Part shown: positions 23,208 through 35,317 of the stretch, in pieces
Numbering within the stretch: position 1 is the first letter of the stretch
How the letters are laid out: the number at the start of each line of letters is the position of its first letter
NCBI GenBank assembly: GCA_946811695.1
Contig: OX328127.1
Location: 52,406,774-52,470,773 of the forward strand
Direction of reading: 5' to 3'
DNA from: Gonocerus acuteangulatus
Lineage: Eukaryota; Arthropoda; Insecta; Hemiptera; Coreidae
Length of the DNA: 64,000 nucleotides
Notes under the pieces: model-generated
What the model was told of the DNA's origin: nothing
Databases searched by the model: none
The model's input: only the letters and a program-made list of their open reading frames with translations
Program-made: the position numbers and the translations under genes

Positions 23208-24116
23208 ATTCTATATTTTTACTTCAATTGAAGCCTTTATTTCCATATGATTTAACTCTTTTTCTTTGCTCATTTCTTTTAGTTTAATCGTCCTTATCAC
23301 CATTAACATATTTACTTGTTATTTTGTATTTATTATTTAAATGTGTAAGTTGTCTTTATTTACATCTGTGTAACGTGTAAAATTATTTCCTTTAGCTTAT
23401 ATCAACTTTGATTCAATAAATTTTGAAGTGACATTACATTATTGCACAATCTTGGACTTGAAGGTCTGTCTTTATGGGCAGTTAAATGAACACATTCGCC
23501 ATTATCGATTCGGCTTGTGGATTGATAATGAACTGAGAAAATTGAATACTTCATCAGCTATTCTATAAATAACAATAATGTCAGTTCAATTGATTCTATT
23601 GATTCACTCCCATCTTTCTGATTGCATAATAACGGATAAATTAATGCCGAGAGAGTGATGAGGTGTCCTGTCGCTAACCGGTATATTTTTATAATGAACT
23701 CTCTCAATCAAATGAAATATTCATTAACTCAATCAAAATTCAATTTATTTCAAATTATAATTTCAATTTATAATCATAATAATTGTAATTGTTACTGTGT
23801 GTTTATTTAGGTCGGCTCAACTTGTCTTCATGTGTTCAAATATAGGTTTAATTTGGTTTTAAGTCGCCTATAGTGGTTCCTATTTCTTCTTATACTTCTA
23901 GTACTCAAGAAATGTGACAATATAATCGACAAAAATGAACTTGAATTATACCTATAGCAAGGGGTGAATGCTACAAAAAACTACGGTAACTTTCAGAACC
24001 GTAGGAATATCATCGGCTTTCAGTAACTGATGGGAAGATGTGCACGCCGCTCTACAGCTTACAAGGTTTATTAATGACAAATATGTAATATTTGTTTCCC
24101 AGTTGTATATATGCCC
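23208..24116. other. Low-repeat stretch, possible host regulatory DNA
   Basis: About 23460-23700 lacks repeats and holds many ATTA/TAAT and ATCGATT-type motifs (attatcgattcgg, ttgattctattgattc). No ORF is seen. Enhancer-like composition is only suggestive. Confidence 0.25.
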
Positions 24117-24146
24117 AGTTCACATGCTTAAAAAAACAGTCATATT

Positions 24147-24290
24147 TTGATGACATTTGGTACAAACCTCAGACAGCTCAACCATCTCCTGCCAACAAAG
24201 ACCCGTCAACTCCTTGTAACCTCAGTCTTATTCCCCCAGTTTGACTATGGTTGTTTGGTTCTTGCGATCTCGAGGCATAACTCAAAGAGA
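24147..24290 (+). pseudogene. LINE reverse transcriptase C-terminal fragment
   Basis: The frame encodes LRQLNHLLPTKTRQLLVTSV followed by LFPQFDYGCLVLA. This matches the conserved region C-terminal to the RT catalytic core in jockey/R1/CR1-like ORF2 proteins (LxxxLPTxxRxxLxxSLVxPHFDYC). The fragment is about 45 residues and abuts a GA-rich microsatellite at 24283-24345; nothing of the rest of the element is nearby. Confidence 0.6.
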
Positions 24291-24345
24291 GAGAGAGGGA
24301 GGGAGAGGGTGAGGGAGAGAGAGGGGAGGGAGAGGGAGAGAGTGT

Positions 24346-25019
24346 AAATTATCCATACTTTATACATGATTATTAATAATATCGATAATAGAATATAATA
24401 AAAATTGTTTGTTATTCCCTCATGGTTTCAGGGAAGAAACTAATTCATACTCTTGCATAACTAGATTCCTTACTTGGTGAGACTCGAGCAGATGCATCTT
24501 TATGATATTGCATAATTGCGAGGCCTAGAGAATGAAGCCACATAGGAATGCAGACACTTTCAATAAATAATATGAAGGGTTCCCTCTCCCCCATGAAGAA
24601 AACAGACTATTGAATTGGAGTCCAGACTCTGTACTACAGGGCCTCTATGAGATGGGATTTCTTACACACGGTATGAGGGGTTTATGGGTATGGTAATGGA
24701 CAAATTATATGGAATATAATATAATTTTATGTTCAGACATTTAAGGGTCTTTATTACTTTTATTGAAATGAATAGTTAGTCACGCTTTAATAACCATAAG
24801 TTGAGGGTGGGTCCTCATTTTTAACGAGTATTATGTCATTTTATGTCACAAGACAATATTAAAAAATGAAACAACAAAATAATTGATACGTTCATATAAA
24901 TGTAGACACAACATATCATACCTAGGGTACGCCGTAATCGCACGTGATCTATCGTTTTAGCCAACACATTGGACCATTTTTGTAATCATTAGATCGCGAA
25001 ATGAACAGAATTTTATATA
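24346..25019. other. Intergenic, nothing identified
   Basis: AT-rich DNA without a supported gene or repeat. Confidence 0.4.
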
Positions 25020-25215
25020 AACATTTTTATTATCGGCTCATAGCCATTTTTGAGCTATCTACAGGGTCCAACCCTTTACAAACATCCATGAGGAAGCGGA
25101 GAAATTTCCACGTTGGGTTATCCTTTAAAAAAGTCTATCAGCCACAGGTGGGATTCGAATCTCCTACTTCAGGCTGTTAGCCATCCTGCGACTGTAATAC
25201 AGGAGAACATTTCTT
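25020..25215 (-). repeat. tRNA-derived SINE, third type
   Basis: On the minus strand a tRNA-like head ends with box B gattcgaatccc (about 25145-25165). It is followed by a body (ggataacccaacgtgg, ttgtaaagggttggaccctg) and an end segment aaaaatggctatgagccgat. The end segment also resembles tatggctatgagccc near 38600. Its head differs from families A and B. Confidence 0.55.
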
Positions 25216-25791
25216 ATCAGCACTTCCTGTTTCCCTCATCGGCACAAAGGTCCCTTATAAGAAACAAAGCACGCTAAAATAGAAGAATATTTTTGAAAGC
25301 CTGCAGATTGCAATATCACTCATTCGAACTGTGATCAGACCTAGGAACTCTGAGAGATTGGCCTTATAGCCGTTTTTATGATCCAGTAAGATCATTAATT
25401 AAATTCAAAGCGGAATTGAGGAATGAAGGAATAATTCTAAGCACCCATCTGAATATGCAAAAACCTGGAGATATAGATACCCATGTATTGGGAATAGTGG
25501 TCTTCATTGGTACGAAGTTGCCACTCACCGATCATTAGACTTTGTTATGGTCCATCTATTTGAGCCATGCGCCAGCACTGGTTGGATCAGGCTATTGTGC
25601 AATAGTGCCTTGCACTGTATAAGAGCCTGCTTAGAGCCCGATGGAGCACCAAATTGACTTAGTTAGTCGTCATCTTATTTCTTCGGAAATGTCATTGTTT
25701 CAAGTTTGAATTCATTTACTCTAGTTATCCAGTAGGGTAAAATTTCTAACTAAAAATCTTCGTCATTATCCTTGCTCGTAACCTTTCTTTT
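25216..25791. other. Intergenic, nothing identified
   Basis: No ORF or repeat recognised up to the edge of the large inverted-repeat element. Confidence 0.4.
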
Positions 25792-26510
25792 AGTCCGTCG
25801 GCCCGTGCACATTTTATGCAACGATTTTTAAGATTCTTCATTTTGTCACTATTGATTGTACAAGTCTTAACTAGAACAGTGCCGCTTGTCAGCTGGCTAG
25901 GTAGCGGTGGGTTTGGCTGCGGGGGCGTTGCAAACATAGGAAAAATATGGAAATGTGAAACGATTTTAAGATTCATGAAATTTCTTGGAGAGACACCTTA
26001 TATTATACAATAATCATTGGCACTTGTCAGCTGGCCGGCCAGCGGTGGACTGCTTGTCAGCTGGGGGTCTAAACTTGGCAAAAACACGAAATTCTGAAAC
26101 GATTTTAAGATTGCTGAAATTTTGGTGGTTACTAGTATTTGTAGTGAGATTAACGAAAGACATTGTCAGCTGCTCATATCTTGGTGGAAAACTTGTCAGC
26201 TGGGGGGTATAAGCGCTGAGCACATGGCGCGCGCTCCGCTTTATACCGCCAGCTGACAACTTTTCCACCCACATATAAGCAGCTGACAATTTGTTTCGTC
26301 AATCTTATTACGAATACTACCTACTAACAAAATTTCAGGAATCTTAATATAGTTTTTGACTATTTAATAGCGAAAACATGCTTATATTGATTACAACTTC
26401 TGAATATATTGATTGTAAATGAATATTTTTATTATCAACGTTAAAATATATTATGTATTTGCATTAAGGTAAGATGAAAAAATATGTCAATTATTTGTAT
26501 AAAATACTGT
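25792..26510 (+). repeat. Left arm with GTCAGCTG motif array
   Basis: Motifs (approximate) at 25888, 26026, 26053, 26163 and 26193 read cttgtcagctg or attgtcagctg. Those near 26251 and 26279 read cagctgacaa. GTCAGCTG is half of the palindrome GTCAGCTGAC. This arm preserves the empty site corresponding to the hairpin insertion in the right arm. Confidence 0.75.
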
Positions 26511-26599
26511 ATTGGTAATAAAAAAGTATTATACAATTAATCATAATAATAATAATATTATACTAAAGACACTTAATAATATAATAATAAAAAGAAAGT

Positions 26600-26910
26600 C
26601 AATCGTTTTCTGATTCTGACTCTGCACCTTCAGAATCATCAACCCCCCCCCCCCCCCCCCCCCCGCAGTAATTGTGCGGTCATCCTCTTCTTGGTGTCTT
26701 TGAGCTGAAAATACTAATTATTGTTATTGATGAAATGATTAAACGTTAATAAAGCATAGAAAATAAATAGTTTTAATATCTTCAGTGAATTGCTGATCTC
26801 GAATAATCATATCAACTACTCGACGGAATTGTTCGCCGTCAAACCATTTACAGGTTTATATATTATCTTCAATATCCCATCCGTAATCCAGAGGAGTTAA
26901 ACTTGAAGGT
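26600..26910 (-). pseudogene. Broken C-terminal coding fragment, copy 1
   Basis: The minus strand reads LTPLDYGWDIEDN, then (past a stop) WFDGEQFRRVVDMIIRDQ and FTEDIK. After an intron-like gap with acceptor tattttcag comes an acidic end DDSEGAESESEND and a stop. A second copy in the same element is at 27955-28175. It is likely the last exons of the element's protein; I do not recognise the family. The C22 run (26642-26664) lies inside this exon. Confidence 0.45.
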
Positions 26911-27954
26911 TCTTGTTTGTTTATTTTAGATTTTAAACATCGTCGTATAGGTATTTTTTTTTTTTTTCAATCTACTTTACAGTAGATTTATACCTACTCG
27001 ATATTAGAGGTATAGCCATCGGGGATCAACCATACCGGCTGCTAGGATTGCTAAAAGAAGCTCTAGACCTCTTAAGGATTGGTTAACTGTAGTGTGTATA
27101 GAGTGTCTGACACAGCAAACATACAGACAAACAGACAACAATTCTATAAATCATTGTTTTGGGTACAATTGCATTGATAAAGGCCCCCAATAGTATTTTT
27201 ACTCATATATCTTGCATGTACAAACAGCGATCCGTTAGAATTTTATTATATGTGAAGATAGATTACGGCTAGTAGTGCTAAGTTGGTAAATCGGGTCCAG
27301 AATAAACCCCCCTCCTAATAAACCGATTTACTTTATTTTTACAACATATTTTTCTATTAATATTTCCACAAACGAATATCGAGTTTCGTCCGAGCGACTT
27401 TGGGCCCGGAGTAAACCCCTCCTCCAGATGAACCAATTTTTCTGGTTAAGGAACTCGTTAAATCATTTGCTAAGGGAATACTATATACAAAGTTTCGTTT
27501 AAAAAAAAATCCTCTGGTGTGTATCGAATTAACGATAGTTCATGAAATGTTAGACGTGATTCTTTACATTGGCATAACTTTTTTATTAATGTACCGATTC
27601 GCATGAAACAAACACTAAATATTAAGTGAAACGTACCACAATATATTAGTGAATACTGCAACTAAATCGGATAAGCCGTTTCTGAGATTAGCGCGCACAG
27701 ATAAACAGACAAGCAGGCAAAAATTTTAAAAATCATTGTTTTGGGTACTATTGCATTGATAAAGGTCCCCAATAGTATTTTTCACCATCTTCCAGAAACA
27801 GACAGCGATCCGTTAGAATTGTATTATTTGTATAGATTTGTATTAAGGTATGATGAAAAAATATATTATTTATTTGTATAAAATACTGTAAAAATTATTA
27901 TATAATTTATTTAAAATAATAATAGTTACCTAATAAAACTTTTAAATAAAAAGA

Positions 27955-28175
27955 AAGTCTGACTCTTCTCCTTCAGAATCATTACTTTCGATATTTGTAG
28001 TGTTTGTGAGGTCATCCTGCTGTCTCTCATGTGAAAATACTAATTATTGGTACTGAAAAAATGATGAAACATTAATAAAGCAAAGAAAATGAATAATTTT
28101 AATATCTTCAGTGAATTACTGATCTCGAACAATCATTTCAACTACTGGAGGTAATTGTTTGCCATTAGATGTTAA
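27955..28175 (-). pseudogene. Broken C-terminal coding fragment, copy 2
   Basis: The minus strand reads NGKQLPPVVEMIVRDQ, a stop, then FTEDIK, and further on an acidic terminus with DSEGEESDF and a stop. This parallels copy 1 with independent damage. Duplicated 3' coding ends inside one element suggest internal rearrangement. Confidence 0.45.
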
Positions 28176-28311
28176 AATTTGGATGAATATGGGAACGTGA
28201 AAAAACCAAACTATTTAGATAATAATAACTTATTTTTAACACAAGGCGAAACACTGTGCCAAGCGTTGCCTGATTTCACGCATTCACAGGCAAACATTTT
28301 TTATGTGCTGT

Positions 28312-29150
28312 GTATTTTGTACAAATAAATGATATATTTTTTCATCTTACCTTAATGCAAATACATAATATATTTTAACGTTGATAATAAAAATATTCAT
28401 TTACAATCAATATCTGTGATGTATGCAGCGTTATTTGTGGAGTTCTCGATTTCGTAGAAGGTAGAAAAATGATGTCTCTCCACTGTTTTAAAACAGTGGA
28501 GAGACATCATTTTTCTACCTTCTACAATCAATATATTCAGAAGTTGTAATCAATATAAGCATGCTTTCGCTATTAAATAGTCAAAAACTATATTAAGATT
28601 CCTGAAATTTTGTTAGTAGGTAGTATTCGTAATAAGATTGACAAAACAAATTGTCAGCTGCTTATATGTGGGTGGAAATGTTGTCAGCTGGCGGTATAAA
28701 GCGGAGCGCGCGCCATACGCTCAGCGCTTATACCCCCCCAGCTGACAAGTTTTCCACCAAGATATGAGCAGCTGACAATGTCTTTCGTTAATCTCACTAC
28801 AAATACTAGTAACCACCAAAATTTCAGCAATCTTAAAATCGTTTCAGAATTTCGTATTTTTGCCAAGTTTAGACCCCCAGCTGACAAGTAGTCCACCGCT
28901 GGCCGGCCAGCTGACAAGTGCCAATGATTATTGTATAATATAAGGTGTCTCTCCAAGAAATTTCATGAATCTTAAAATCGTTTCACATTTTCATATTTTT
29001 CCGAAGTTTGCAACGCCCCTGCAGCCAAACCCACCGCTACCTAGCCAGCTGACAAGTGGCACTGTTCTAGTTAAGACTTGTACAATCAATAGTGAAAAAA
29101 TGAAGAATCTTAAAAATCGTTGCATAAAATGTCACGGGCCGACAGACTAT
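28312..29150 (-). repeat. Right arm with GTCAGCTG motif array and a hairpin insertion
   Basis: Mirror image of the left arm, with motifs near 28653, 28680, 28741, 28770, 28878, 28909 and 29047. It differs mainly by the insertion annotated at 28414-28522. Confidence 0.75.
28414..28522. mobile_element. 109-bp hairpin insertion with 12-bp target duplication
   Basis: Flanked by tacaatcaatat at 28402-28413 and 28523-28534; the left arm near 26400 has only one such site, giving a pre-insertion allele. The insert is about 40 bp of unique sequence followed by a perfect 72-bp palindrome (28454-28525: 36-bp arms with no loop, centre ttttaaaa, overlapping the duplication by three bases). It is structurally like 54580-54689 but shares no obvious sequence. 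Confidence 0.8.
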
Positions 29151-29640
29151 TTGGACAATTGACTATTACCTCCATAATTTTCGCTGCTTTATTGGATGCA
29201 AGAAATGCGTCCAACATTGCTTTGATAGATGAACCCACTTTACTTAGGCCATCAGCATATCTATCTAGTATCCACGCCGTCTTAAAAAGAACCTATAATC
29301 ATACGATACCTATATGTATATATTAGGTGGACAAGTGTATCCCCTTGACTCATTTCCTTATTGGGGCGAACGATTCTGGTAAATCGTAATGGATTCGTAC
29401 AAGGCAGTCTTCGACATTCATCACAGCACAACTAATTCCGATGAACTTTTTGAGAACGCCTAGCTAGTCTGATAGTATCTGCCGATCTATGCTGTCTTAG
29501 GCACTTTTAAAATCCGATGCCTCTGGACAAACTTCTCCCAAATCTTATCCGTTATCTGTTAAAGAGTGAAGATCTGATCAATCGATGATCCTTGAGTATT
29601 CCGGATTAGTAAGATACAACATGGAGAAGGTACATATCAG
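29151..29640 (-). pseudogene. Degenerate RTE/CR1-like LINE reverse transcriptase
   Basis: The minus strand carries, across several frames, DQIFTL-type sequence, then DFKSA, a stop, DSIDRQ (RT motif around the first catalytic Asp). KKFIGIS..AVM follows, then MSQGDTL (compare GLRQGDxLSP), and finally RYADGLSKVGSSIKAMLDAF (the YADD region, second Asp lost). Order and spacing match non-LTR RT. Many stops and shifts make it long dead. It begins exactly at the edge of the inverted-repeat element, which may have cut it. Confidence 0.55.
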
Positions 29641-30786
29641 GGTAATTTCCACTGTCCAGCTGATTCTTTTTTTAAGGTTCGCTCAAATGATAAACCGGCT
29701 TCATGAAAGAGCTTCACCATCCCTTTTCAGAGATTTCGTGCGTTCCCGTAGACTATTAATCACGCCTTAAATGGTTTCCTCCCTTGACTGATTTTTTGCA
29801 ACGATTTCCGGACGTCATTATTTGTCATTAATGTCTTTATTTTCTCTAAACTACACCTTTGCGATTGCCGCTTCTCCCAATGATGAAGATTATTTTCAAT
29901 GTATTCTTTGACTGAAAGGTTAGAGCTATGCTTATGATTAGAACATAGAGATTGTCCACCCTTTGAATCAAAGGAATCCTTTGACCTCCTTGAAGTGTTC
30001 CGCTTTAAGCCAATTAATGAGATTAGTGTCATTAGCAAGGTTACGCCATAACAGTATATTTAATATGGAATGGAATAGTGGTATTCTTCGACAATTAAAT
30101 TTACTAGCCATCCTTGAATTCGTACCCAGGTTTTCTTCTCTCTCTGTCCTGGTGGCTTAACCAAATACACTACTAATAATTCACGGCTTTAGTCTAGGGC
30201 GCATTTGTAAAAAAGTAGATATGCATGGATGTTGAGAGAGGAACGCTAATTTTTGCGGGATTATCTTTAAGACAACTCACATAACAATAATTGACGTTAG
30301 CGTAAATCGTAAATTAAAAAATTCCCGGAATATATATTTATTATATTTTTAAAATTAAGTTTTCTTGATGCAACTTATTTCGCTCATAACTCCAAAAGTA
30401 TTCACACTAAAGACTTTCCCGAGGCGTCAAAAGATTTGTAACGAAATTTCATATAATTGTGTATTATTTATAAATGTTAAAATATATTTGCTGATCTGGG
30501 AAACAGCAATAAGTATGAAACAAAGGTAACAAAAAAACATTTTTATATATTTATTTTTGGCAGCTTAACATGAATTTAGGCCCTTCATATTCCTTGAAAA
30601 AATTATGATTATATAGTAAAACAAACTACCAAATTTCGATTAAACCAGTTTAATAGATTTTCCATAATAATTTTCCATCTGAGATACGAGTGAAAGAAAT
30701 TAACATTTTTTTAAATTGTTGAAAATATCCATAAGATATGCTTTAAGTATTTATTTTTAAACGTTACTTACCATAGTTGGGCAAAC
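29641..30786. other. Intergenic; short ORFs without domain
   Basis: A 92-codon minus-strand frame at 29760-30038 (Ser/Lys-rich) and small plus-strand frames occur, with no recognised motif. They could be further LINE debris. The remainder is AT-rich. Confidence 0.35.
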
Positions 30787-32832
30787 ATTAGCGAGCGCTA
30801 AAAGCTGATACCTCTCCGCTAATTTAGCGATACCGTAGAAATTCAGCGCTAATAATTAGCGCATAGCGACGGCAGGGCGCTAATCGCTAATTTATTTATG
30901 AAATGTTTAAATATCATGATAGCTAACAGCTTTAGCTATAGTTACAACATTTTTTCATCTCAAAGTTCACTTCCGGTCTGCTCTGAGCAAATTCTACCTC
31001 ACTCCTGTTCCACTTCCGCTTTAATCTAGATGATTTCCGATCACATCAATGTCAATTTCTATTACTTCCGGTCGACTCATGCCTATCGCTGGGTAACTCC
31101 TTTTCGATCTGGGTCACTTCTGGGCTATTTTTACCCCTTCCGATTACACTTCCGGTTGCTAAAATGGCTTCCGGGTCACTGCTGGTTCACTTCCGGTCTA
31201 TCATAAGAGCCCCGAAAGCCCAGGGATGCATCCGTAAACGACTCTGGGATGAATATCACGTTAACTTCGGTGCATATAACTTTAGGTAAAACAGAAGTTT
31301 AGCGTCCTCATAACCGATTTCTTTCAATTTTTTTACAATAACGTATTTCGATGCACTAAACACGAATCCGTTAAAAAAAGTTCGCTTTCAACTAGGAAAG
31401 AAGTTATTAAGCACTAACGTTCACTGTTCGGAAGGTTATAAAAGTAGGCGTAAACAGCGAATTTGTAAACACGCGCATACGCAGATATGTAACATTGGGA
31501 AACAGAGAACTCTCATTTGAAATGTTCATAAACCATTTATTCAAAAATATTGTCAATTTTAAGGGCATCCTCACTCCTTGGTTTTGATATCTTCTTGAGC
31601 GAGCGTAGCGAGAGGAAACGCATAGCATGCATGCCTAAAAGTAGTCCTAGACATTCTTCTTATCTTCCTAGACATCCTTCTTAGCTTTCTTCTTCTTCTT
31701 GAGACGCGATGTTCGGTGGACACAAATCCCCAATCGCACAGAAAAATGCCTTTAAGCGCTCTTCATATTTATGAGCAAGAGAATAATAAATTCGTTCTAC
31801 TTTATTGCTATTTTTTTTTTTAATAAAATAAGAGTATGTTGACAATTAAAGTTCAGCTGGCGCGAATTAGAACGAACTAATAATTATAAAGGCATTAGCT
31901 AATTATTTAGGGATTTCTGTTATATAATACTTTTCATGGGAAGGTCCGGTGCGCCCCAGTGTCATGAAACCTTACAATACAGTACTCAGATATAAGTTAA
32001 TGCTTAAACAAGAAAAGTGAAGAGTGATACATTATTTAAAAAAAATTGTTGTGAATAAATAACTGCTGGTGAATTTAAATAATTGATGGTAAATTTCAAT
32101 TAAACTTCTTTATTTCGAACTTTTCCATACGCGCGCATGCGCATGTTGACAAATTTATGTTGTTTACATTAGCTCTCATAACTGTGAACTTTAGTGTTTA
32201 ATAACCTCTTTCCTAGTTGAATGCGAACTTTTTTTTTTATCGGATTCGTGTTTAGTGCATCAAAATACGTTATTGTACAAAATTGGAAAGAAATCGGTTT
32301 TCAGGACGCTAAACTTCAGTTTTACCTAAAGTTACGTGCCCCCTGGGGCATGCACCGACGTTAACGTGATATTCATCCCTGGGTCGTTTACGGAAGCATC
32401 CCTGGGCTTTCGGGGCTCTTATGTTAGACTGGAAGTGAACCAGCAGTGACCCGGAAGCCATTTTGAGCAAACGGAAGTGGTAAAAATAGCCCAGAAGTGA
32501 CCCAGATCGAATAGGAGTTACCCAGCGATAGGCATGAGTCGAAGTAATCGAAATTAACATTGATGTGATCGGAAATCATCTAGATTAAAGCGGAAGTGGA
32601 ATAGGAGTGAGTATAATGCCCCTGGAAGTTGCTCAGAGCAGACCGGAAGTGAACTTTGAGATGACAAAATGTTGTAACTATAGCTTAAGGCATTAGCTAT
32701 CACGATATTTAAACATTTCATAAATAAATTAGCGATTAGCGCTCTGCCGACGCTATGCGCTACTTATTAGCGCTGGGTTTCTACGGTATCGCTAAATTAG
32801 CGGAGAGGTATCAGCTTTTAGCGCTCGCTAAT
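30787..32832. mobile_element. Foldback element, 2046 bp
   Basis: Left terminus attagcgagcgctaaaagc (from 30787); the right terminus is its complement (to 32832). The arms (about 30787-31440 and 32150-32832) are diverged reverse complements over about 650-680 bp, rich in short ttccgg/ccggaa and tagcg motifs. The centre contains a gagcgagcgtagcgag segment near 31597 that recurs inverted at about 54115. No transposase was seen. Minus-strand frames in the right arm are shadows. Confidence 0.75.
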
Positions 32833-33420
32833 TTTTTCTATGTTATCTACTGTAAGTGTCAGGCTGGGGCTAAATAAAGCTGTCCTTTGTAGCCTTAGCT
32901 CCATTCTTTGAGGTGACTTTGCCATGTAGTCGAATGAAAACCGGTTACGTATTTTAAGATTTCTAAATTTTGGTCTTCCATCAATAATAGTTTTCCGGTA
33001 TATTGCAATACAGTAATCAGCTGCCAGATATGCCGCCGTACAAAAGTCCATTTTGTGTAAATGACACCGACGGGGTAACTTGGCGATATGATATGCATGG
33101 AATACCGAGCCGTGTGTAATAGCCGACACGAACAAGGTCCCCTTGTCGGAGCAAGCACAACTTTGTCCTAAAACCCACCCTACATTAGGCAAACATGGCT
33201 CTTGTCCTACGCTGTTTTGTACTCATTAATGTTCGAATACTCGACGAGTCCTGTACTCGGACATCACTTCACGCTCATGCTTTTCCTCCATAGATATATT
33301 TGCTAATCTCTGCCATCACTACAAATTCATACTTTACATAAATAAACGCCTCATAGTAAAATTACTGCCTCATATTTTCATCCATGCGATAGACGAATAG
33401 ACCACAGATATGTTAAAGAA
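32833..33420 (-). other. Unassigned; 124-codon open frame spans the foldback edge
   Basis: A minus-strand frame (32818-33192) is open for 124 codons with balanced composition and several Cys/His, but no domain I recognise. It runs into the foldback terminus, so if real it would be a truncated exon. I consider coding unproven. Confidence 0.2.
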
Positions 33421-33560
33421 ATTGTCTGTCACGGAGGAGCTGCATAACTCAGCACATTGCACTCTAAAGTTGGTAGCTCACTCCGCATTCCTGAAAAATA
33501 TGCTGTATATAACCAAATTCAAAATAAACATGAGTAGTTTTGATCTTTGGTATTTATAAT
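33421..33560 (-). repeat. Family-C 3'-end fragment
   Basis: On plus, gtctgtcacggaggagctgc followed by ataactcagcac is the complement of the family-C end (gttatgcagctcctacgtga then cggact) seen at 47375-47395 and 53676-53703. Confidence 0.55.
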
Positions 33561-33734
33561 AAAAAATTAACACAATATTTGATAAGATTGATTGATTCTT
33601 AACCCCTCATGAACGCAGATCAGCACAGAATTTAATTGAAATTGCACACAAAATAATTTAAAAAAAATGTATACACATTAAACACATACTTACAAACTCC
33701 AGACAGAAGAAAAACTATAATACACCTTAAAAGT

Positions 33735-33831
33735 GAGAAAATTCCTCCCGGCGCGCCGGTGGTAATCGAACCCATCATCTCCCGATTATGAATCTAAGGC
33801 AGTAGCCACTAGAACACGGGAGACCCCCCCC
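33735..33831 (-). repeat. tRNA-derived SINE family B head, inverted
   Basis: The minus strand reads ggtctcccgtgttctagtgg, then gggagatgatgggttcgatt and accacc, matching the tRNA-like head of 10408 and 35318. The copy stops after the first body bases (gaggaattttctc). Confidence 0.75.
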
Positions 33832-34929
33832 CCCGCCTTATTATTAATTTTTTTTCAGTTATTCATTTGTTTATTTATTTTTACTTTATTTTTCCTTGCG
33901 CGTCTCAATAATCAATAGTAAGTTCCAGAACTCACTAGATTAAGAAAAACAATTATTTTGAGTGAATTAATCTCATCCGAGTTCTTGTATCTGCTGCATG
34001 CATTGTATGAATTGTAAACAAAAAAATGAGAGAAATGCGAGAGACTAGATGGAAACATCATACAAAACCATTAAGTCCTTAAAGCTTGACAAATAATAGG
34101 CCTTCAAATGGCGCATAAATTGTAGAGGAGTGTACTTTTATTATTTTTTGTATCTGTTCTTTTACAGGGCATGCATAAAAGATGTGCTGTCCTGCTCGCA
34201 GTAAATGATAAAATATCTGTCCTAAATAATATGAGTTTTATGAGCTTGCCGAGTATAATGGTGAGAAGTGTAAACAGGCTCATTCTGAGTATAAATCTCT
34301 ATTTTTATCTTTCTCTCTCTTCCATTCATAGAGGAATCGCGCGGAGTATGAGCTTTGGGGAAGTATTCCCATTTCGTGTGAATGATCTGGTTGCAAATAC
34401 GGCGTTACGTTTTCATTGGATAACCTGATGAAATATGTTACTAATTGTTCTAATTTATTAGAAACCTTGAAGGCGCATGAACGAATCCCATCGGACAAAA
34501 TCCTTCATTGATTATTTTTTTTCATTTTAAGACCTTTAACTAAGTTATCGGATTTAAAACCAGTTCTTCCGGAGCATTTCAAGTTGCTATGGGGGATAAA
34601 ACTTATATGGATAAAAGGCATAGAGTTATATTATCTAAAGGCAGGCAATTTTGTGGCCCTGTAAGGCTCTACAGCTATTTTCAACTCTTCAACTTTTTCA
34701 GCTATTTAAAAAAAAAAAGAAATTGACTTTTCACACTGATTGTTGCAATAATGGGCTCATTATGTACAACAAAACCCATTATGAATGTTAATAAAGGGTT
34801 ACAATGAGTACTTTGGGTTTGAGCAGTTAAACATTCCGTGAAAAGAAAAAAAAAAACAACAGGTATGTCATAGTTGGAAAAATAAATATTTTATTCATTA
34901 TCTACATCTAATATATATATACATATATA

Positions 34930-34978
<49 letters not shown>

Positions 34979-35317
34979 TAAAATACTGAACTCCTTCAGG
35001 ATGATCGATATTAATTTTTTGACTCAGTCATGATTTGGCCAATGCTGCTGGAGGTACACCTCTGTACAATTAGGCTGTATCAGCAGTATAAAGAGCAACA
35101 TCTCCTGAACAGGCGCTTAAAATGATGTGAAACATGTAAAGCTGATGTAAATAAAATTTATGTGGTTATTTTTGTTTTTTTCGACCCTCCGCTCGTCGTA
35201 AGTCTTAATAATTTTGGTTCACTATAAGATATTGAAAAAAATAATGATAATAGCCCAAAATTAAATATTTTTGATGTAGCGCTATTGATGTTACGTTGTG
35301 CTTACTTCTGCAAATTA
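33832..35317. other. Intergenic with an (AT)n tract
   Basis: Short ORFs near 34171-34498 on both strands have no domain. (AT)n lies at about 34908-34976. No other feature is supported. Confidence 0.4.

Larger units (their letters stand above)
25792..29150. mobile_element. Large inverted-repeat (foldback-type) element, 3.36 kb
   Basis: The arm 25792-26510 is the reverse complement of 28312-29150 (about 718 bp once a 121-bp insertion in the right arm is discounted). Substitutions between arms are few. Each arm has seven copies of GTCAGCTG or its complement: five in one orientation, then two in the other. The 1.8-kb centre holds two diverged direct copies of a broken coding sequence and simple repeats (a C22 run at 26642-26664). 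It is probably a DNA transposon with long TIRs and subterminal binding sites; the superfamily is unknown. Confidence 0.75.

Noticed and set aside
26642..26664. C22 run and the G run near 46896 as functional quadruplex elements
   Set aside because: They are simple homopolymers inside decayed repeats, with no conserved context.
32309..32560. Minus-strand ORF in the foldback right arm
   Set aside because: It lies inside an inverted-repeat arm, the left arm lacks a matching intact frame, and no domain is visible.
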